DNA from: Ceratodon purpureus
Taxonomy: Eukaryota; Streptophyta; Bryopsida; Pseudoditrichales; Ditrichaceae
Direction: 5' to 3'
NCBI GenBank assembly: GCA_014871385.1
Contig: CM026426.1
Location: 69,607,287-69,671,286, forward strand
DNA: 64,000 nt
Position numbers and translations under genes: made by a program. This document shows positions 1-11,695 of the stretch, piece after piece. The notes beneath the pieces were generated by a model, which did no database searches, had not been told where the DNA came from, and worked only from the letters and a program-made list of their open reading frames with translations. The first letter of the stretch is position 1. The number at the start of each line of letters is the position of its first letter.

Positions 1-309
1 AGATACCCACGACTACTTCTTAGAGTATTCAACGGAGTTACACTGTAGTACCCAGATTTAAAAGAGTACTGAAGAGAGTACTCTGACTGTCTTGTACGAT
101 ACTCATGCCAACGTCAGTAGTATTTGAGTTATTACTCTGAGTATTGTTACGTTATAAGTATAAGGGTGTTATTACTAGGAGTACTCTTATATGTAGCCTA
201 GGTACGTGACATAGGAACTGTATACTCAAAGTATTCTGTTTGTTACCATTTCCGAATTAGGGTTTTGGTGGTGATGCTATACGTGGCTGATTAGTGCATT
301 TTCTTGCAG
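1..309 (+). other. GTAC-rich intron, 3' part
   Basis: This stretch holds no usable reading frame. It ends in a good plant acceptor (TTTTCTTGCAG) at 299-309, directly before the transposase-like exon, so it is read as intron. The word GTAC and the longer GAGTACTC are strikingly frequent. The same bias recurs in the intron at 1352-1687 and in the SET-gene introns near 5.1-5.5 kb and 61.4-62.0 kb. Confidence 0.6.
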
Positions 310-2574
310 GCCCAACTGTTTCTAAATTTTAAGGAAGCGCATCCCGAATGCCGCATTAAGCAGCGAGCTTTTGAGTATCTAAAACCCTGGTATGTGAAAA
401 CTTTGAAAGATCAGAATTCTTGCTGCTGTGTCTATCATGTAGAAATTGATCTTTTAAGGGAAGCTATAAACACGATCCAAGATTCCTCGAAGGTTAATCA
501 CTGTCACATAGGTTGTACATGTGGGTGTGAGGTTTGCGGTAGTGATGCAAATGGTTGTTCTGCTATCTCTAAGACATTTGAACGAATCTCCACATTATGG
601 CAAGCATGTGTGTGTCCCAAAGGAGAGTTTGAAAAATGGCATAAGCTGTCTTGCTTAATGGGCGACTGCTCAGCTTGTGGAGTTCAGATGCTCAAATTCT
701 GTCCTCAAGAATGCTCCCTTGCTACTGATTTGTTGGTCAAGTGGAGATGTTTTGAGATGAAAGTTATAGGGATACATGAAGAAACAGGTCAACAAAAGAA
801 ACGTATCCAGGAGGTGTTCAAAGAAACGGCACCCGGTGAGTTTGTATCGTACTTGAAGAAAAAGGTACAGCAGTTTGTCACTCACAATTTCGTTGCCAAT
901 TGGCAAGATGCAGAGTGCCGTAAGATGATGGAGAACGTGCCACATGGTGTTTTAATTTCACATATTGATTTCGCAGAAAATTATACTTTTGCAATTCAGA
1001 ACGAGGTACAAAGTATGCATTGGTTTAGTAGTTCCATAACTATACTTGTGCACATTACTCTGTACAAGCCCCCCTTGACAGAAGAAGGTGAGGATTTAGG
1101 CTTAATCAAACATACTCATTACTATATTAGTGACGATAAAAAACATGATAGCCTGTTTGTACAACATTGTATGCTTTTGCATTGGAAGTGGGTGGTAGAT
1201 GCAGGTTTGAAGCCTACAGAACACTGGGTGTATAGCGACGGATGTGCCGGACAGTTTAAGGGAGCTCGAGCCATGTATTTTGTGGCTCGATACCCCGGCC
1301 TCACAGGATGCACGATGAGATGGAGTTTTTTCGGTTCAGGCCACGGGAAAGGTACTGCGGTCTCACTTAGCCATTCATGTGTACACCTTCTCTTTTCTTA
1401 ATATTGTGCGTACTTTGGAGTACACGTGTGGTTCCAATTCGAGTACCCGTGTGGTACCCATTGGAGTACCCATGTGGATAAGTGTTGGAGTGACCGTGTG
1501 GTTCCCATTGGAGTTCCCGTATGGTACCCACTGGAGTACCCGTGTACCGACATTGGCGTACCCGTGTGCTTCAACGTCATACTCTAAGTACTGTTGTTGC
1601 ACCATCCATCAAGCAGAGTACTCTGTTGATACTCTATGAACTCTTTGTGTACCGTGAGTATTGACGTCTTGAATACAAATGGTGCAGGGGAGTGGGATGG
1701 AGCTGGAGCGGTTGCAAAGAGGGCTTTACGCACCCATCAAATTCAGCACCCGGAAGACGAGTTGGCCAACGCATCACAGTGTGTTGACTTTTTAAAAACA
1801 AAGTTCAGTCATAGAGCTGTCAGTTCTTCTGATGTTTCGAAAGAGGTGCCCATATCTAGAGTGTTCTGGCATATTGGCCTTGGAGATGTTGACAGAGTGA
1901 ATGAGTAGAAATGTAGAACTATATCAGGTTCTAGGCAATTCCATAGTATACTCGGAATTTCAAAGACTGATCCTACATTGCTGATGGTGCGTGATTTGTC
2001 ATGTTTCTGTGCGCCCTGCATTAATCAGGAGTGGGTGCATTGTGAGCAAAAGTCGCATGTGGAAGATTGGCGATTAGTACGTCTTCGACCAACAAATGCT
2101 CTAGAAGTACAAGAGCAAATCGAATGTCAAGATGATCCCGAGAATTGGGTAGCCAGTGTGAGTGACAACTCACATTCAACCCTTCTCACTGTAGGAGACA
2201 ACTTCATGATACCGGCTTTCGAAGGCAACGATGAGGGGGTTGATTTTTATGTGTTGCAGTGTACGAAGAATAGGTTTCAGGTCGAAGAGGATTTCATTTG
2301 CCCATGGGGAGAATCTTTTCAGAAGGGAGATTTCGCAGTGGCTGGCACATACTATCAGAAGTACGGGAGAGGGTCAAACACCTTTGTCTACCTCGAAAGA
2401 TCCGTGCAGGCCCACGTCCATGCAAGTAAGATTAGGGTCGCAAAATTCCCGATGATTCTAGCTTCGCATGTGGTTCGAGGTGGTGATGCAGTTTATAAGA
2501 TGACGGACGAGACATTAGATATGATCCAACAAGTCTTATCAGCATGGTGGGCAACTGATGATGTTACAAGCTGA
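310..2574 (+). CDS. Transposase-like protein (DDE-type, HGKG..DGxG motif), 3' exons
   Basis: Two exons are visible: 310-1351 and 1688-2574. The donor is AAAG|GTACTG and the acceptor GGTGCAG|GGG, and the join keeps frame to give HGKGEWDGAGAVAKR. The 5' exons lie outside the window. The protein has a Cys-rich stretch (residues near 35-85), then IDFAEN, then YSDGCAGQFK and WSFFGSGHGKG..DGAG. These are spaced acidic motifs known from uncharacterised transposase-like proteins of algae and animals. A DDE/RNase H fold is my inference; the family is not named with certainty. The C-terminal third (1978-2574) has a CxxC pair and looks BAH-like. The frame is open except for one in-frame TAG at 1906-1908, between VDRVNE and KCRTI, so the copy is either decayed or carries an error. 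The gene converges on the SET gene on the other strand. Confidence 0.6.
1352..1687 (+). other. Intron of the transposase-like gene
   Basis: The intron has a GT donor at 1352-1353 and an AG acceptor at 1686-1687. Splicing here restores the conserved HGKG..DGxGxxxKR motif in frame, which is strong support. The interior is almost wholly made of GTAC-containing repeats. Confidence 0.75.
1416..1576 (+). repeat. 23-bp minisatellite, about 7 copies
   Basis: Seven diverged units begin with TGGAGTACCCGTGTGG, followed by a TTCCCAT-like tail, and together span 161 bp (7 x 23). One unit is a base shorter and one a base longer. The array lies inside the intron and gives rise to several spurious open frames on both strands. 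Confidence 0.85.
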
Positions 2575-3126
2575 GTGCCGGATGTATTTTGGGTACATTT
2601 CCCGTTTGGGCAAACATTTAAATCAATAATTCAATCGTCTTTTAAGTAGTAGGATGTGTACACATAGAGTACGATGTATAAAATTTGGAAAACAAATTAA
2701 ATGGATAATCTGTCTCTGAGCAGAATGTTTATACTGTGGGCAAAAAAAATTGTAACAGAAATGATGATCTATGAGAAGTCCATACGTAATGGGCACAGTT
2801 TATATAACCACTTGAAAATCGAACCAAACTGTTAAATCAAAAATCCTCCATAGCAGTCTCGTCTTCGACATAATGTTCTGTCTACGTAAATCTGAGGTGC
2901 CTCTACAGGCGGCTTGAATGCAAATCTATGAACTAATGTCGGCTTGGATTCCTACACGCTAAACTACCGCACAAACATGGCCTGCCGTTAGAACCCGTGC
3001 TCCATCCCTCCTCACCGTAATCCTGGTATTCAAGGAGACATCACCGACAACAGGGAGTAAGTAAGAGACTCGATCACTCTAAAAACTGCTCCAAAACAGA
3101 ATCACCTACACCAAGTAAAGGAGGAG
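2575..3126. other. Convergent intergenic spacer
   Basis: This is the spacer between two convergent genes. No convincing frame is seen. The last exon of the minus-strand SET gene (post-SET part) must lie here or further left. A short Cys-containing minus frame near 2840-2925 is a candidate but is not secure. Confidence 0.35.
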
Positions 3127-4130
3127 TCATACCCATGTGAGTTCCTCTCCTGGCTCGATATATCTACAAGCAAAAAAGGCCACATGATGTAGCCGTGGAT
3201 CAGCTTGCTCGATTCTCACCGGCACGTCAACCAGGTTAGCATCCTCGCACCTGTGGTTCAAAAAACGTGCCACGTTACCATATAAAACTCCATCGATGTT
3301 GAGAGCCATATCGTCGTTACTTGCCGCTTCCGCCCTCCATTCAGCATCTAGGCTGAGAGAGTACCAGCCGTTGCTGGACCGCAAGCCTATCCTCCACATC
3401 GTTTCCCGATTTGTACAAATCTGACCTGCGAACTCTACAACAAATTGTCCCTTCTCTATGGCTTGAAGTGTTTGAAGTCCCCAACCCCGACCTCCAGTCC
3501 AAACTACATTCAACTTTAAGGTCAGCCCTTTCTGTACAACTCTATTCCTACAAGTTCCACGACACAAGTATGACAGATTGCATTCAAATATAAACTTTTG
3601 CTCATAATGTCCTCTACACACAACGTATCCTATCTGAGGATCATTAGATCGTTCGAGCTCGTAATAACACCCTTCGCATGGTCGACAGTAACGTAACTCC
3701 GGTACATACACAACAAAGACATCGAGCATGAAGACGCCTTTCCAGAATGATACACAAAAATGAAATATAATAAACTCTAAACCAGAAGTCTTGAGTACTA
3801 AACCGGTACCTCCATTACATCGTGATCCTCCACCTTCAAGCGTCCGTCTGCATCATATGCACATGCTCCACCATTCTTCCGCATGCATTCACAAGCACCC
3901 GGGTCCTGTGAGCAATCCTGCCCATAACAATAACAACTGCTTTCTCTTTTATTACCAACAACTACCTCCTCACTCAAAATAGTGCTGGGGACGTAAATAA
4001 ACGGAGCCATGGGGCAGTTGCCTTCCACAGGCACTTGTACCGCTACAGGCACATCCTCCAGACCCCTAGAAATGTCAGAGTGGTCAAACCATGTAACCTG
4101 CGTGGTCATGTAAAAGAATTCACTTTGCAA
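3127..4130 (-). CDS. SUVR-type histone-lysine methyltransferase, pre-SET and SET exons (copy 1)
   Basis: Two minus-strand exons are visible. The frame 4130-3798 reads DISRGLEDVPV..FIYVPSTI, then a Cys-rich pre-SET, the layout of plant SUVR proteins. The frame 3729-3133 continues with a Cys cluster, CRNRVVQKG, GWGLQTLQAIEKGQFVVEFAGQI, NDDMALNIDG and RFLNHRCEDANL. These are SET signatures: the GWG start, the NHxC cofactor motif and EELTW near the end. The exon stops at donor TGG|GTATGA (about 3133), so the WDYG end and the post-SET Cys knot are on an exon I cannot place. The known family role is methylation of histone H3 lysine in the nucleus; activity here is inferred. No stop interrupts the SET exon, unlike the copy at 58.6-59.9 kb. 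Confidence 0.75.
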
Positions 4131-4258
4131 AAAATATCATATATATAAAAAAATTGACAATAAGCAAAATAACTTATCATCGTTTACATGACCACGGGCA
4201 GTCACTACTTCAACACTGACTACATGCAATCCGTACTTTCGCATACAAAACTGTCTAG

Positions 4259-5797
4259 CTACCGTTTACCCCTTTTTTTTTTACCCACCGCCTTCTTCTT
4301 TGTGGTAGGGCTCGCTTCCTTGCTCAGTTTCATCAACTTTGATGGCTTGCCTTGGGCCGGACTGTCTAACTCCTCCGCCATGCTTGCATCCTTCAGGGCC
4401 ATCCCTCGTGCCCTACCCTTCCGAGTCAAAACCCCTTCAGTCTCCACCGGCAACGCCTTTGGCACCTGAAGTGGCTCCACCAACTCTTCGGCCCCTACAA
4501 CACTGTCTCCAGAACCGCAAGGCTCCTCCTCTGTATGGACAACTGACGGAAGAGCGTGCAATGCAACAGGAGACTCCCCCCCATCATCTCCCTCACCGTC
4601 AGAATCGGATGCCTCATCCTTCTTTGATGAGGCAGTATCGGCAGCAGAATCCTCGTCATCTTCAACATTAATTTTAGGGAACGCTGCGGATCAAATATTC
4701 CTAGAATTAGTGACTCAGGCGAGGACAAAAACACTCAGAAAGCGCAACTTAACTACACCTCAGCTAACCTGCAAAACCCGATGGCTGAGGTGGATTGAAC
4801 TTCTGCTTCTTCGGCAAGCTCCCAGATGCGTCACCTAGTCTCGGCGGTTGCAGGACTTGTCTCGGGGTAGTGAATCCTGTAACGACGGGACCCGGAGCAT
4901 CGGGGATCGTTTGAGCTAAACCGCTCCCCATTACATGATCCGACACTACAGAATGTGGAATCTCGCCAGCAGCTCCGTTGACGGTAGGGGAGGCAACTAC
5001 GTCGGCAATAGCAGGTTGAGTCTGCGGCCCTGTTAGATCTGAACCACAACCTGCACCAACAGTCAGCACAAGACATTAATAGCTGTACTCAGAGTCCTAG
5101 GAGTAGTGGTAATCAATAGAGCAGTACCTAGTCCAATGTATGAAAGTACTCTGGATACCTAAACTACCGTCAACGAGATGCCTATACTTCCCTGTCTACC
5201 TACTTCGGTACTCTGGACACTATGCGAGGCAAGTGCGTACATTAGAGTACCCAATATACAAATCACGTACCTATGGTAATCATAAAGTGTACCTCAAGTA
5301 TCTACGTGCAGTACTCAATGGAATGGAACTACATGATATAGTAACCACTGCACCCGGAGTGTACAGAGCGTACTTGATATAGTAGTCGTATCCCTACCAA
5401 TTGCTACCCTCGACTACTTGAAGTATGATAACAGAATACTCACATTATCCAGCTATGAGAAGGTTGTTCTATAATACCCAACGTACACCCCAATCTGTAC
5501 GTAATTCCGGCAATTAGTCTTGTAGAGTACCCTGGCTACACATAGAACTACCTAGCTCAAGTTGGTGGGCTAACCTAAGTACACATTACTCATTTTCATT
5601 ACACCGAAACTGACACGTCTACCATCAATCGACAATATAAGTCTAATAACTCGTCCATAAGACCTGGTCCTGAGCTTCATACCTTTTGCGTCCCCCTTCT
5701 CCATGACAGGTATCTCTTCCCGAGGTAGTTGCTGTCTTACAGCTTCCTCCCTTGAATGCATAAATCCCAACAACTGCACATCAACATCAACCTTCAC
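4259..5797 (-). CDS. Linker exons of the SET gene (copy 1)
   Basis: Three open minus-strand blocks (5797-5570, 5069-4764, 4561-4259) lie between the RING-like and SET exons. 5069-4764 is Pro/Gly/Ala-rich and ends in a basic run (KKQKF). 4561-4259 is acidic, then strongly basic at its end (KKKAVGKKKRGKR), a likely nuclear localisation signal. They match in position and character the blocks at 60.1-61.4 kb in the second copy, which supports a single long gene. Exact splice sites are not resolved, and 5570-5797 is the weakest of the three. Confidence 0.4.
5070..5569 (-). other. GTAC-rich intron (copy 1)
   Basis: No frame is seen. GTAC occurs roughly sixteen times by eye, often as AGTACTC or GAGTACCC. 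The block lies between exon-like frames of the SET gene and matches the GTAC-rich intron of the second copy. Confidence 0.5.
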
Positions 5798-5821
5798 AGC
5801 TTCTTGCTCGATCTCCTTAGA

Positions 5822-6078
5822 TGACCATATTCGTTATTTTGAGACAATTTCAGAACTTTGAGACTTATTGCCTACAATTTCAGCAATTGTTTTTAGACAA
5901 TTTGAACTTTTTTTTGACTTTCTAATTATAGATTATCCTCGAGTCGAGGATAATCTTCCCATATATAGTCAAAAAGTTTTTGACAAATATAGAATCAATC
6001 AAGAAAATAATGAAAAAGCTATAGTCAAGCATTTAATTGAGACTTTGAAAAGTCTCGATATAACAAATATGGTGTTTT
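5822..6078. other. AT-rich insert with a 25-bp palindrome
   Basis: This 250-bp block is far richer in A and T than its surroundings and sits in an intron position of the SET gene. It holds a near-perfect palindrome (GATTATCCTCGA, one base, TCGAGGATAATC) at 5931-5955. It also holds a 70-codon plus-strand frame rich in Ile, Lys and Asn that I do not recognise. A foreign insert, such as a small transposon or organellar DNA, is plausible. Confidence 0.4.
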
Positions 6079-7728
6079 AGTTGCGACACCCCACCCGAAA
6101 CTTTGGAACCAACTGGGATGGACTACTGCCGAGCAATCCTTCACCACACATCTGTCCCCTCTACTAAAAACAGCAAACGCACACCACGGATGGTAGATGT
6201 GCATGCAACCTGCGAGTTGATATCACGATTTGGAAAACCGAAAGAACACAAGCTACAATGCGAAATGGATATACTTAGAATTGGTTCACTTGACGAAGCT
6301 GACGGCTGAGGATAGAACATAGGCCACGGATATAACCCTGACGGTCGTCCTCCAAACCTCAGCTGATTGGCCTCTTCAATGATAGCATTAAGCCCGACTT
6401 GGTTTAGCTTCAACTGGCATTGAATTCCCTCGAGCTCTGTCTTCGCTGCTAGGCACTCCTCCTCAGTCTGCTTTACCTTTGCTCTATTCCTTTCCCTCAT
6501 CTGATCGAAATGAGCCTTCACGTGCTCCTGGGCCTCTAACTTCGCAGGTTCCCATGCATCTCCATCAAGCGCAGCAAGCTGGTCTTCCAACATGTCGAAA
6601 TTAGCCTCCAACGCCCTCTTTGTATTGCACAACGCTGCAATCTTCGTCTTGGTCTTCCCTACCTCTGCAGTTATTGCTGTCCTCTCCAGCGTGAGGATCC
6701 TCGCAATGTCTCCCAATCTCACGAGCCTCTCTGCAGTGCAGCTACCGAGCTCAACCTCCTGATTCGTTGGGATCCGACTTCCACAAACCTCTGAAGCATC
6801 CTGCGGCCAAACCCTATACCAATTCAGACCATGTACATACTGCACACCTAATCTAATTGCTTCAGAATTGTGTGTGGACAATTCTCAAATCACCTAAACC
6901 CTAAAAACTGGGAGATGTCCTTGGATTACGTACCCTTTTGACGTTGGCTACAGGATCTCCCACGGACGTCTCGAGCTTCAGCTTGTAAATGTCATCCTTA
7001 CTCACCCGCGTGACTCCATTGTCCTTACAGTACTGCAGCTTCTCTCGCGTATCAACACGCATCTTCCGCTGCCTATGATTAACCTCTTGTGCGAAAGCTG
7101 CCCAATTAACGCTTCCCTCTCCATGCACAAATTCATGCTGGATCCCCTCTGCAAACTTCACCTTCAGCACCGGAGGCATTTGCTGGGGATCGTGCTGGTA
7201 GATCACGGGGTGCAGCTCCAGCACCCTCTCCATCACCTTCGCGTTTAGACAGTCTTGCCACTTGTAGCCATTGCGTCCTCTTTTCCCTGACCGCTTGCCA
7301 AAGAGCTTCGCCATGTCGTCAGCAGACTTGAAGACGTTGCTGAAGCGCTTAGGGTTAACTCCAGTCCCACAGAGATTGTGTAACTTCACCCAATCCTCCT
7401 CCAGCAAAATTGCCGGCGGTGCTCTACACTTCACGAGGGCAGCATTGACGTCAACGAGCTCGACGACGTCTTCGTCCTCCTCCTCTCCGACGCCTTCATC
7501 TTCATTCTCTTCCCGGTCGCTTTCAAGGAGCGTAGCAGCGTCCGCTACCACCTTCACTCCAACCGCCTTGGCTTTTGAGACGGTATCTCTTTCCTTCGGC
7601 CCACTCTCCTTAGACTTGGCGCTGCCGCTGCAAACAGGTTTCTTCGCAGCACTCAGCGACCCTGTCTTCGATGGAGACTGAGTCAACTTCCCTCCAGCTT
7701 GTATAGGCGAGCCTTTCATCTTTCCCAT
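6076..7728 (-). CDS. N-terminal, coiled-coil and RING-like exons of the SET gene (copy 1)
   Basis: Exon 1 (7728-6934) starts MGKMKGSPIQ. It has a Lys/Ser-rich head, an acidic run (near residues 75-92) and a conserved block around LFGKRSGKRGRNGYKW. That block matches LFGEPVGKEGQNGYYW in the second copy. Donor AAAGG|GTACGT and acceptor CCGCAG|GATGCT (exon from 6800) join in phase 0 across a 133-bp intron. Exon 2 is a long coiled coil (near residues 25-150), then a RING-like finger: CSLCSFGF, HIYHPWC and CVVKDC. The finger is split between two frames near 6205-6215, so this copy has a frameshift there (or a micro-intron). RING fingers commonly bind E2 enzymes, but the ligase role is inferred. 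Telo-box strings (AACCCTAAAC) occur upstream near 7802 and 8159. Confidence 0.6.
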
Positions 7729-9200
7729 TTACAGCACCCTAAACACCTGCAACACCACGAGAAGAAGAAAAACTCACATCGTCATTGCAACTCTGAAGAC
7801 TAACCCTAAACCTCACAGATTCACAGAACACACACAGCACACACGGAATAGATATGTAGAGTGATCTTACTCACTCTTACAACAAGTGCCAGGCGCCTCG
7901 ACGCTCACCAGAACCGCACCCTGTACTTAGTCGCGCCTCCAACATGTATGCCCGTACCGCACGCCTCTATTCACTTCCGCTCACTCTAACACCCTGAGTA
8001 TTTCCCCTGGACTCTACACTTCCACGCCTCCACATACTAAAAGGAACGAGCTACGGTTTAGAAGCCGAAAAAGCGACACAAGCAGGAGGGGGGAAGAAGA
8101 AACACAAGCAACCTACGGAACGACCGCAAAACTGGCACAAGCGGAAAACTCAAAAAAAACCCTAAACTCCCAAGGGGGGAACAGAGGTGGCGAGGTGCGA
8201 GACGACCACCTGCTTGACCAGTGAGAGATCAGGGTCTCCCACTAGAGTGACTGGTGGTCACCCTTCTCCCGCCATCTGCGACCGGTGATCACCTGTACTC
8301 TCCAAAAATACGTTACTAACCCAAATCTGGCCTCATCCTGACAGCCCTGCCCCACGCGGCATCCCCGTATTAATCGACCCTGACGCGTAATACCAAGCTG
8401 TCACCTTTTACTAAAGAAAGCAAACAGTATCCCATGTACTCATCGCATCTTAAGCTTCCAAAAACTGTTGACTTCGGGTACTTCCTTGGGTACAAGTACA
8501 TGTAAATATTGAGCCACCTTAGTATGCTTCCACCCAGCCAAGAAACAACAAGTCTGAGTCCGTCGCCACATTGTAGGATTTGGAAATCATCGCCAGGGCA
8601 CAACAACTCAAACAATCGCCACGAAATCGAGAGACAAGTTCAAAGAAACATCATGTGAAACAAGCGCCACGAAGTAGAGAGAGACAGGGACTGAAACCCT
8701 AAGCTTTGTACGTCGTACACGTGGCTGATCATCTCATGTCCGTTCCAGGAGCCCGTATTAAAATCAACCAATTTCTGAATTCTAAATATGAGCCACCCTA
8801 GATAAACCCAACCGGAACATCTTTAGGTCTGATGCTACCCCCAAATTCTAATTTTAAGACCATGAAAAATGACCCCAAATAAGAGCTTCCATTCTAATCA
8901 TTTACAAGTCCATTTCTATGGACTATAAGGTAGATTATGACATAGTTTCGGGCTAGACAATTACTACTTAGTATGTAACACAACCTATGTGAAATTTAAT
9001 TCCAACCTCTTCCCTATTTTATTGAATTTTAGAGTCCTTTAATTAAAAAGACATGTACTGTGACAGTCCTTTTGAAGTGAATAATCAAGTCCTTCATTTG
9101 TATAGAAATGGGATTTGTATTAATTAAACGCTATGGTTGTTTCCTACATCAAGTACACAATGCAAAAAGAAGTCCTTTTCATTGCTTGTATGTTTTAATT
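7729..9200. other. Upstream region of the SET gene; no gene seen
   Basis: The first few hundred bases are the presumed 5' leader and promoter of the minus-strand gene, with plant telo-box strings. From 8.77 kb it becomes AT-rich. The short minus frame at 8370-8615 has no recognisable content. I see nothing else here. Confidence 0.3.
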
Positions 9201-10850
9201 GACTTGAATTCAATGAATTTATTTAAAAGCGTCTGGAACTGTGGACTGTGACAGTCCACAGTGGATAACCGTAGTGTGCATTTGCCCCAAGATGGTCAAC
9301 TTTGTCCTTGACCAAGAGAAGAAGGTAGAGTCATCGCTGACCGTGATGAAGGGCCTCATAAGGGGGTTCACCAAGTCGTTTAAGACTATGTAGGATTCTT
9401 TAGAGGAGGTCACCTCCTCCAACCACTCTGACCTATACGCACAAGGTGTGCTTGCAAGACAAGGGATAGAAGCGAAACTTAGAAGGACTGGTGCAGTAGG
9501 TGGAAGTGGCGGAAATTGAGGACATCACCGCCCTTACTGCCAAACTAGAGACATTTCATGCCCACTTGCCCATCGATTGATCAGTGGCGCCTCCACTTGC
9601 TCCACTAGCGACGTTGGATAAGGCGGACCGCAGCAAAAAGTGGAGGCAGAAAAAGAAGGAGGCCAAGTTGAGGAAGAAGATGGGTAGTGGGTAAATTCTC
9701 TTGCGAGTTGTTTTGGTAGATACTTAGGTGGAGTTGGACTTTGTATTTTGTCTTTTTGTTAGTTTTGGGACTTGACTCTTAGAATAGCGGAAAGTGAGGG
9801 CAACTAGGTGGCCTACGATTTTGATTACGCGGTCCGTGGCTTAGTAGCTTTAAAAGGGAGAACCTTTAGGAATACTCTCACCATTATGCGATGTAAGTGT
9901 TCATGTGTTCAATTCAAGCCTTATGTTTTACTTTACACTTGTCTTGAGTGCATGAGCAATGTGAGTAGTCCCTCCTTGCTATTCTTGTTATTTTCGAGTT
10001 TTCCACCTTCTCCAATATGAAAGGGGTTTTTTCTAACTCTTCCAGGAATAAATATTGTCCTAAATCTCTTTGAAGTCCTGATAAATTTACTGTATTGCCC
10101 TCTGAAACTACTCCAAATCCTGGTCTTAGATCTGAAACCTGAAAATTTAGATTACTCAATTCTGGGGGTATATCTCAGATCTGATACATATTTCTACTCC
10201 CCTTGGTCTGATCTACAATACCCACTAGTTATTGCACCAGATCTACAACATCCACGAGGTGTTTTGACTTCAGAGCCCTTCAAATCCCTAAAACATGCAT
10301 TTTCATACATTTACACACAAATCTCTTCAACTCCTTTCCATAAATCATTGTAAATCCGTACAATATTTTGCTCCCTATTGCTAGTACTGCCTAGACCCTC
10401 CTGCTGTACTGAAATTGTTTTGCTAGCCTATTTTATACTCTGGCTCCACACACAGTACAATCTGAGAGCTCTAAGTTGAGAACAAGAGAGAATAGGCTGC
10501 CACAGCCCCCTCTCTACAACCCCATCCAAATCCCTAGCAGCAGCCAGTTTTCATCCATCCATCCAATTTTATCCATCTAAGAGATTTCATCCATATAACA
10601 GTTTTCAAACAAACTGGCAATTATCATCCAAAACTGAGTTACTGCGGGCTAGGGCAATAATTTAAGAGTTTATTGTCCCCCCCAATAACAACAGTTTTAC
10701 TGCTCCCTACAATTTTATTGCCCTTCTATTCTACTGCCTTTAATCTCCAGTTAACATTATCCCCCATTTAGTCTACATCTGCTTTCAGATGCTCGGTTTT
10801 ATGGGGTTAACCAAAAAAATTTACGTATCAAAAAATCAAGTATGGACATC
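9201..10850. other. Decayed, unassigned DNA
   Basis: 9.25-9.70 kb has a coding-like, Lys/Glu-rich character on the plus strand (near KKWRQKKKEAKLRKK at 9635) with many stops. It may be part of the LTR-type wreck that follows. 10.02-10.80 kb is pyrimidine-rich and repetitive, with no frame. Confidence 0.25.
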
Positions 10851-11215
10851 ATTTGCTAGGCAATAAATTTGTTTACAATGTTGACGACATGGCATTGGTG
10901 TACCTGGTGAATAAGCTCGAATTGTCAGGCAGGATTGCAAGGTTGCTGCTGTTCCAGGAGTATGAATTCACTGTGGTGTACAAACCAGTGAAGAACTATT
11001 GAGTAGTAGATGTGCTGTTCAAAATGCCCAATGGAGAGGTAGCAACAAGTGTTGAGGACTTGACAAAGAACGCCATTTTGTTTTATGTTAAGCCGGAATG
11101 GTTGGAGGATGTCCATACTTACCTTCAGACTGGTGTTGTACGAAAGGATCAGTCCAAGGCAGAGCAGCAGAAACCGATCTTGAAGGCCTTGCTGTGGGAA
11201 CCTAAAAAGGTAGAA
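10850..11215 (+). mobile_element. Ty3/gypsy LTR-retrotransposon fragment (RNase H end and tether)
   Basis: The plus-strand reading resembles the gypsy element at 42.29-42.60 kb. It shares MALVYLVNK..LSGRIAR and [18 protein letters not shown], which match the segment between RNase H and integrase there. Only this short piece is seen. It is broken and old, and no LTRs could be paired with it. Confidence 0.65.
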
Positions 11216-11695
11216 TTAACCGGATATCACTAGACCGGAACTTAATTTTATAGTACCTTTCAATACTTTTGCTTAAATAATTAAACCTAATCCATAAATG
11301 AACCGATTTAGTAGTTAGGCCAATCCGGATCAGTAGGTGTTTTTAAAATAATTTAGTAAGAATCCACTCCCGTATAGGAAGTTGGATCCAATCCGGTCAG
11401 CTTACCGTTACAGTTGCCATTCTAGATCCAATCCAGTGAAACGGTTGTGGTGATTAAAATAACAATCGGACCGGTACAGTGGCGGTGGCATTTAAGTGCC
11501 GAGTTGCAATTATGAACTGCGTAGTATGTAAGCAAGGGAGTTTAGGGTTAGGAAGTATTTTTGCAATTGGGAATTAGAGATTGAACGAGCTGTGAGGTTT
11601 CGTTTCCGATTCATCGATAGTTGGATTGCCGGATTTCTTGCGGTGTGGAATTGTGAGAAGACCGTCCGTAGGGATCCCAGATTGTAGACATAAAT

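Noticed and set aside
8370-8615. Minus-strand 81-codon frame
   Set aside because: No domain, no splice context and no relation to neighbours; it is within chance expectation.
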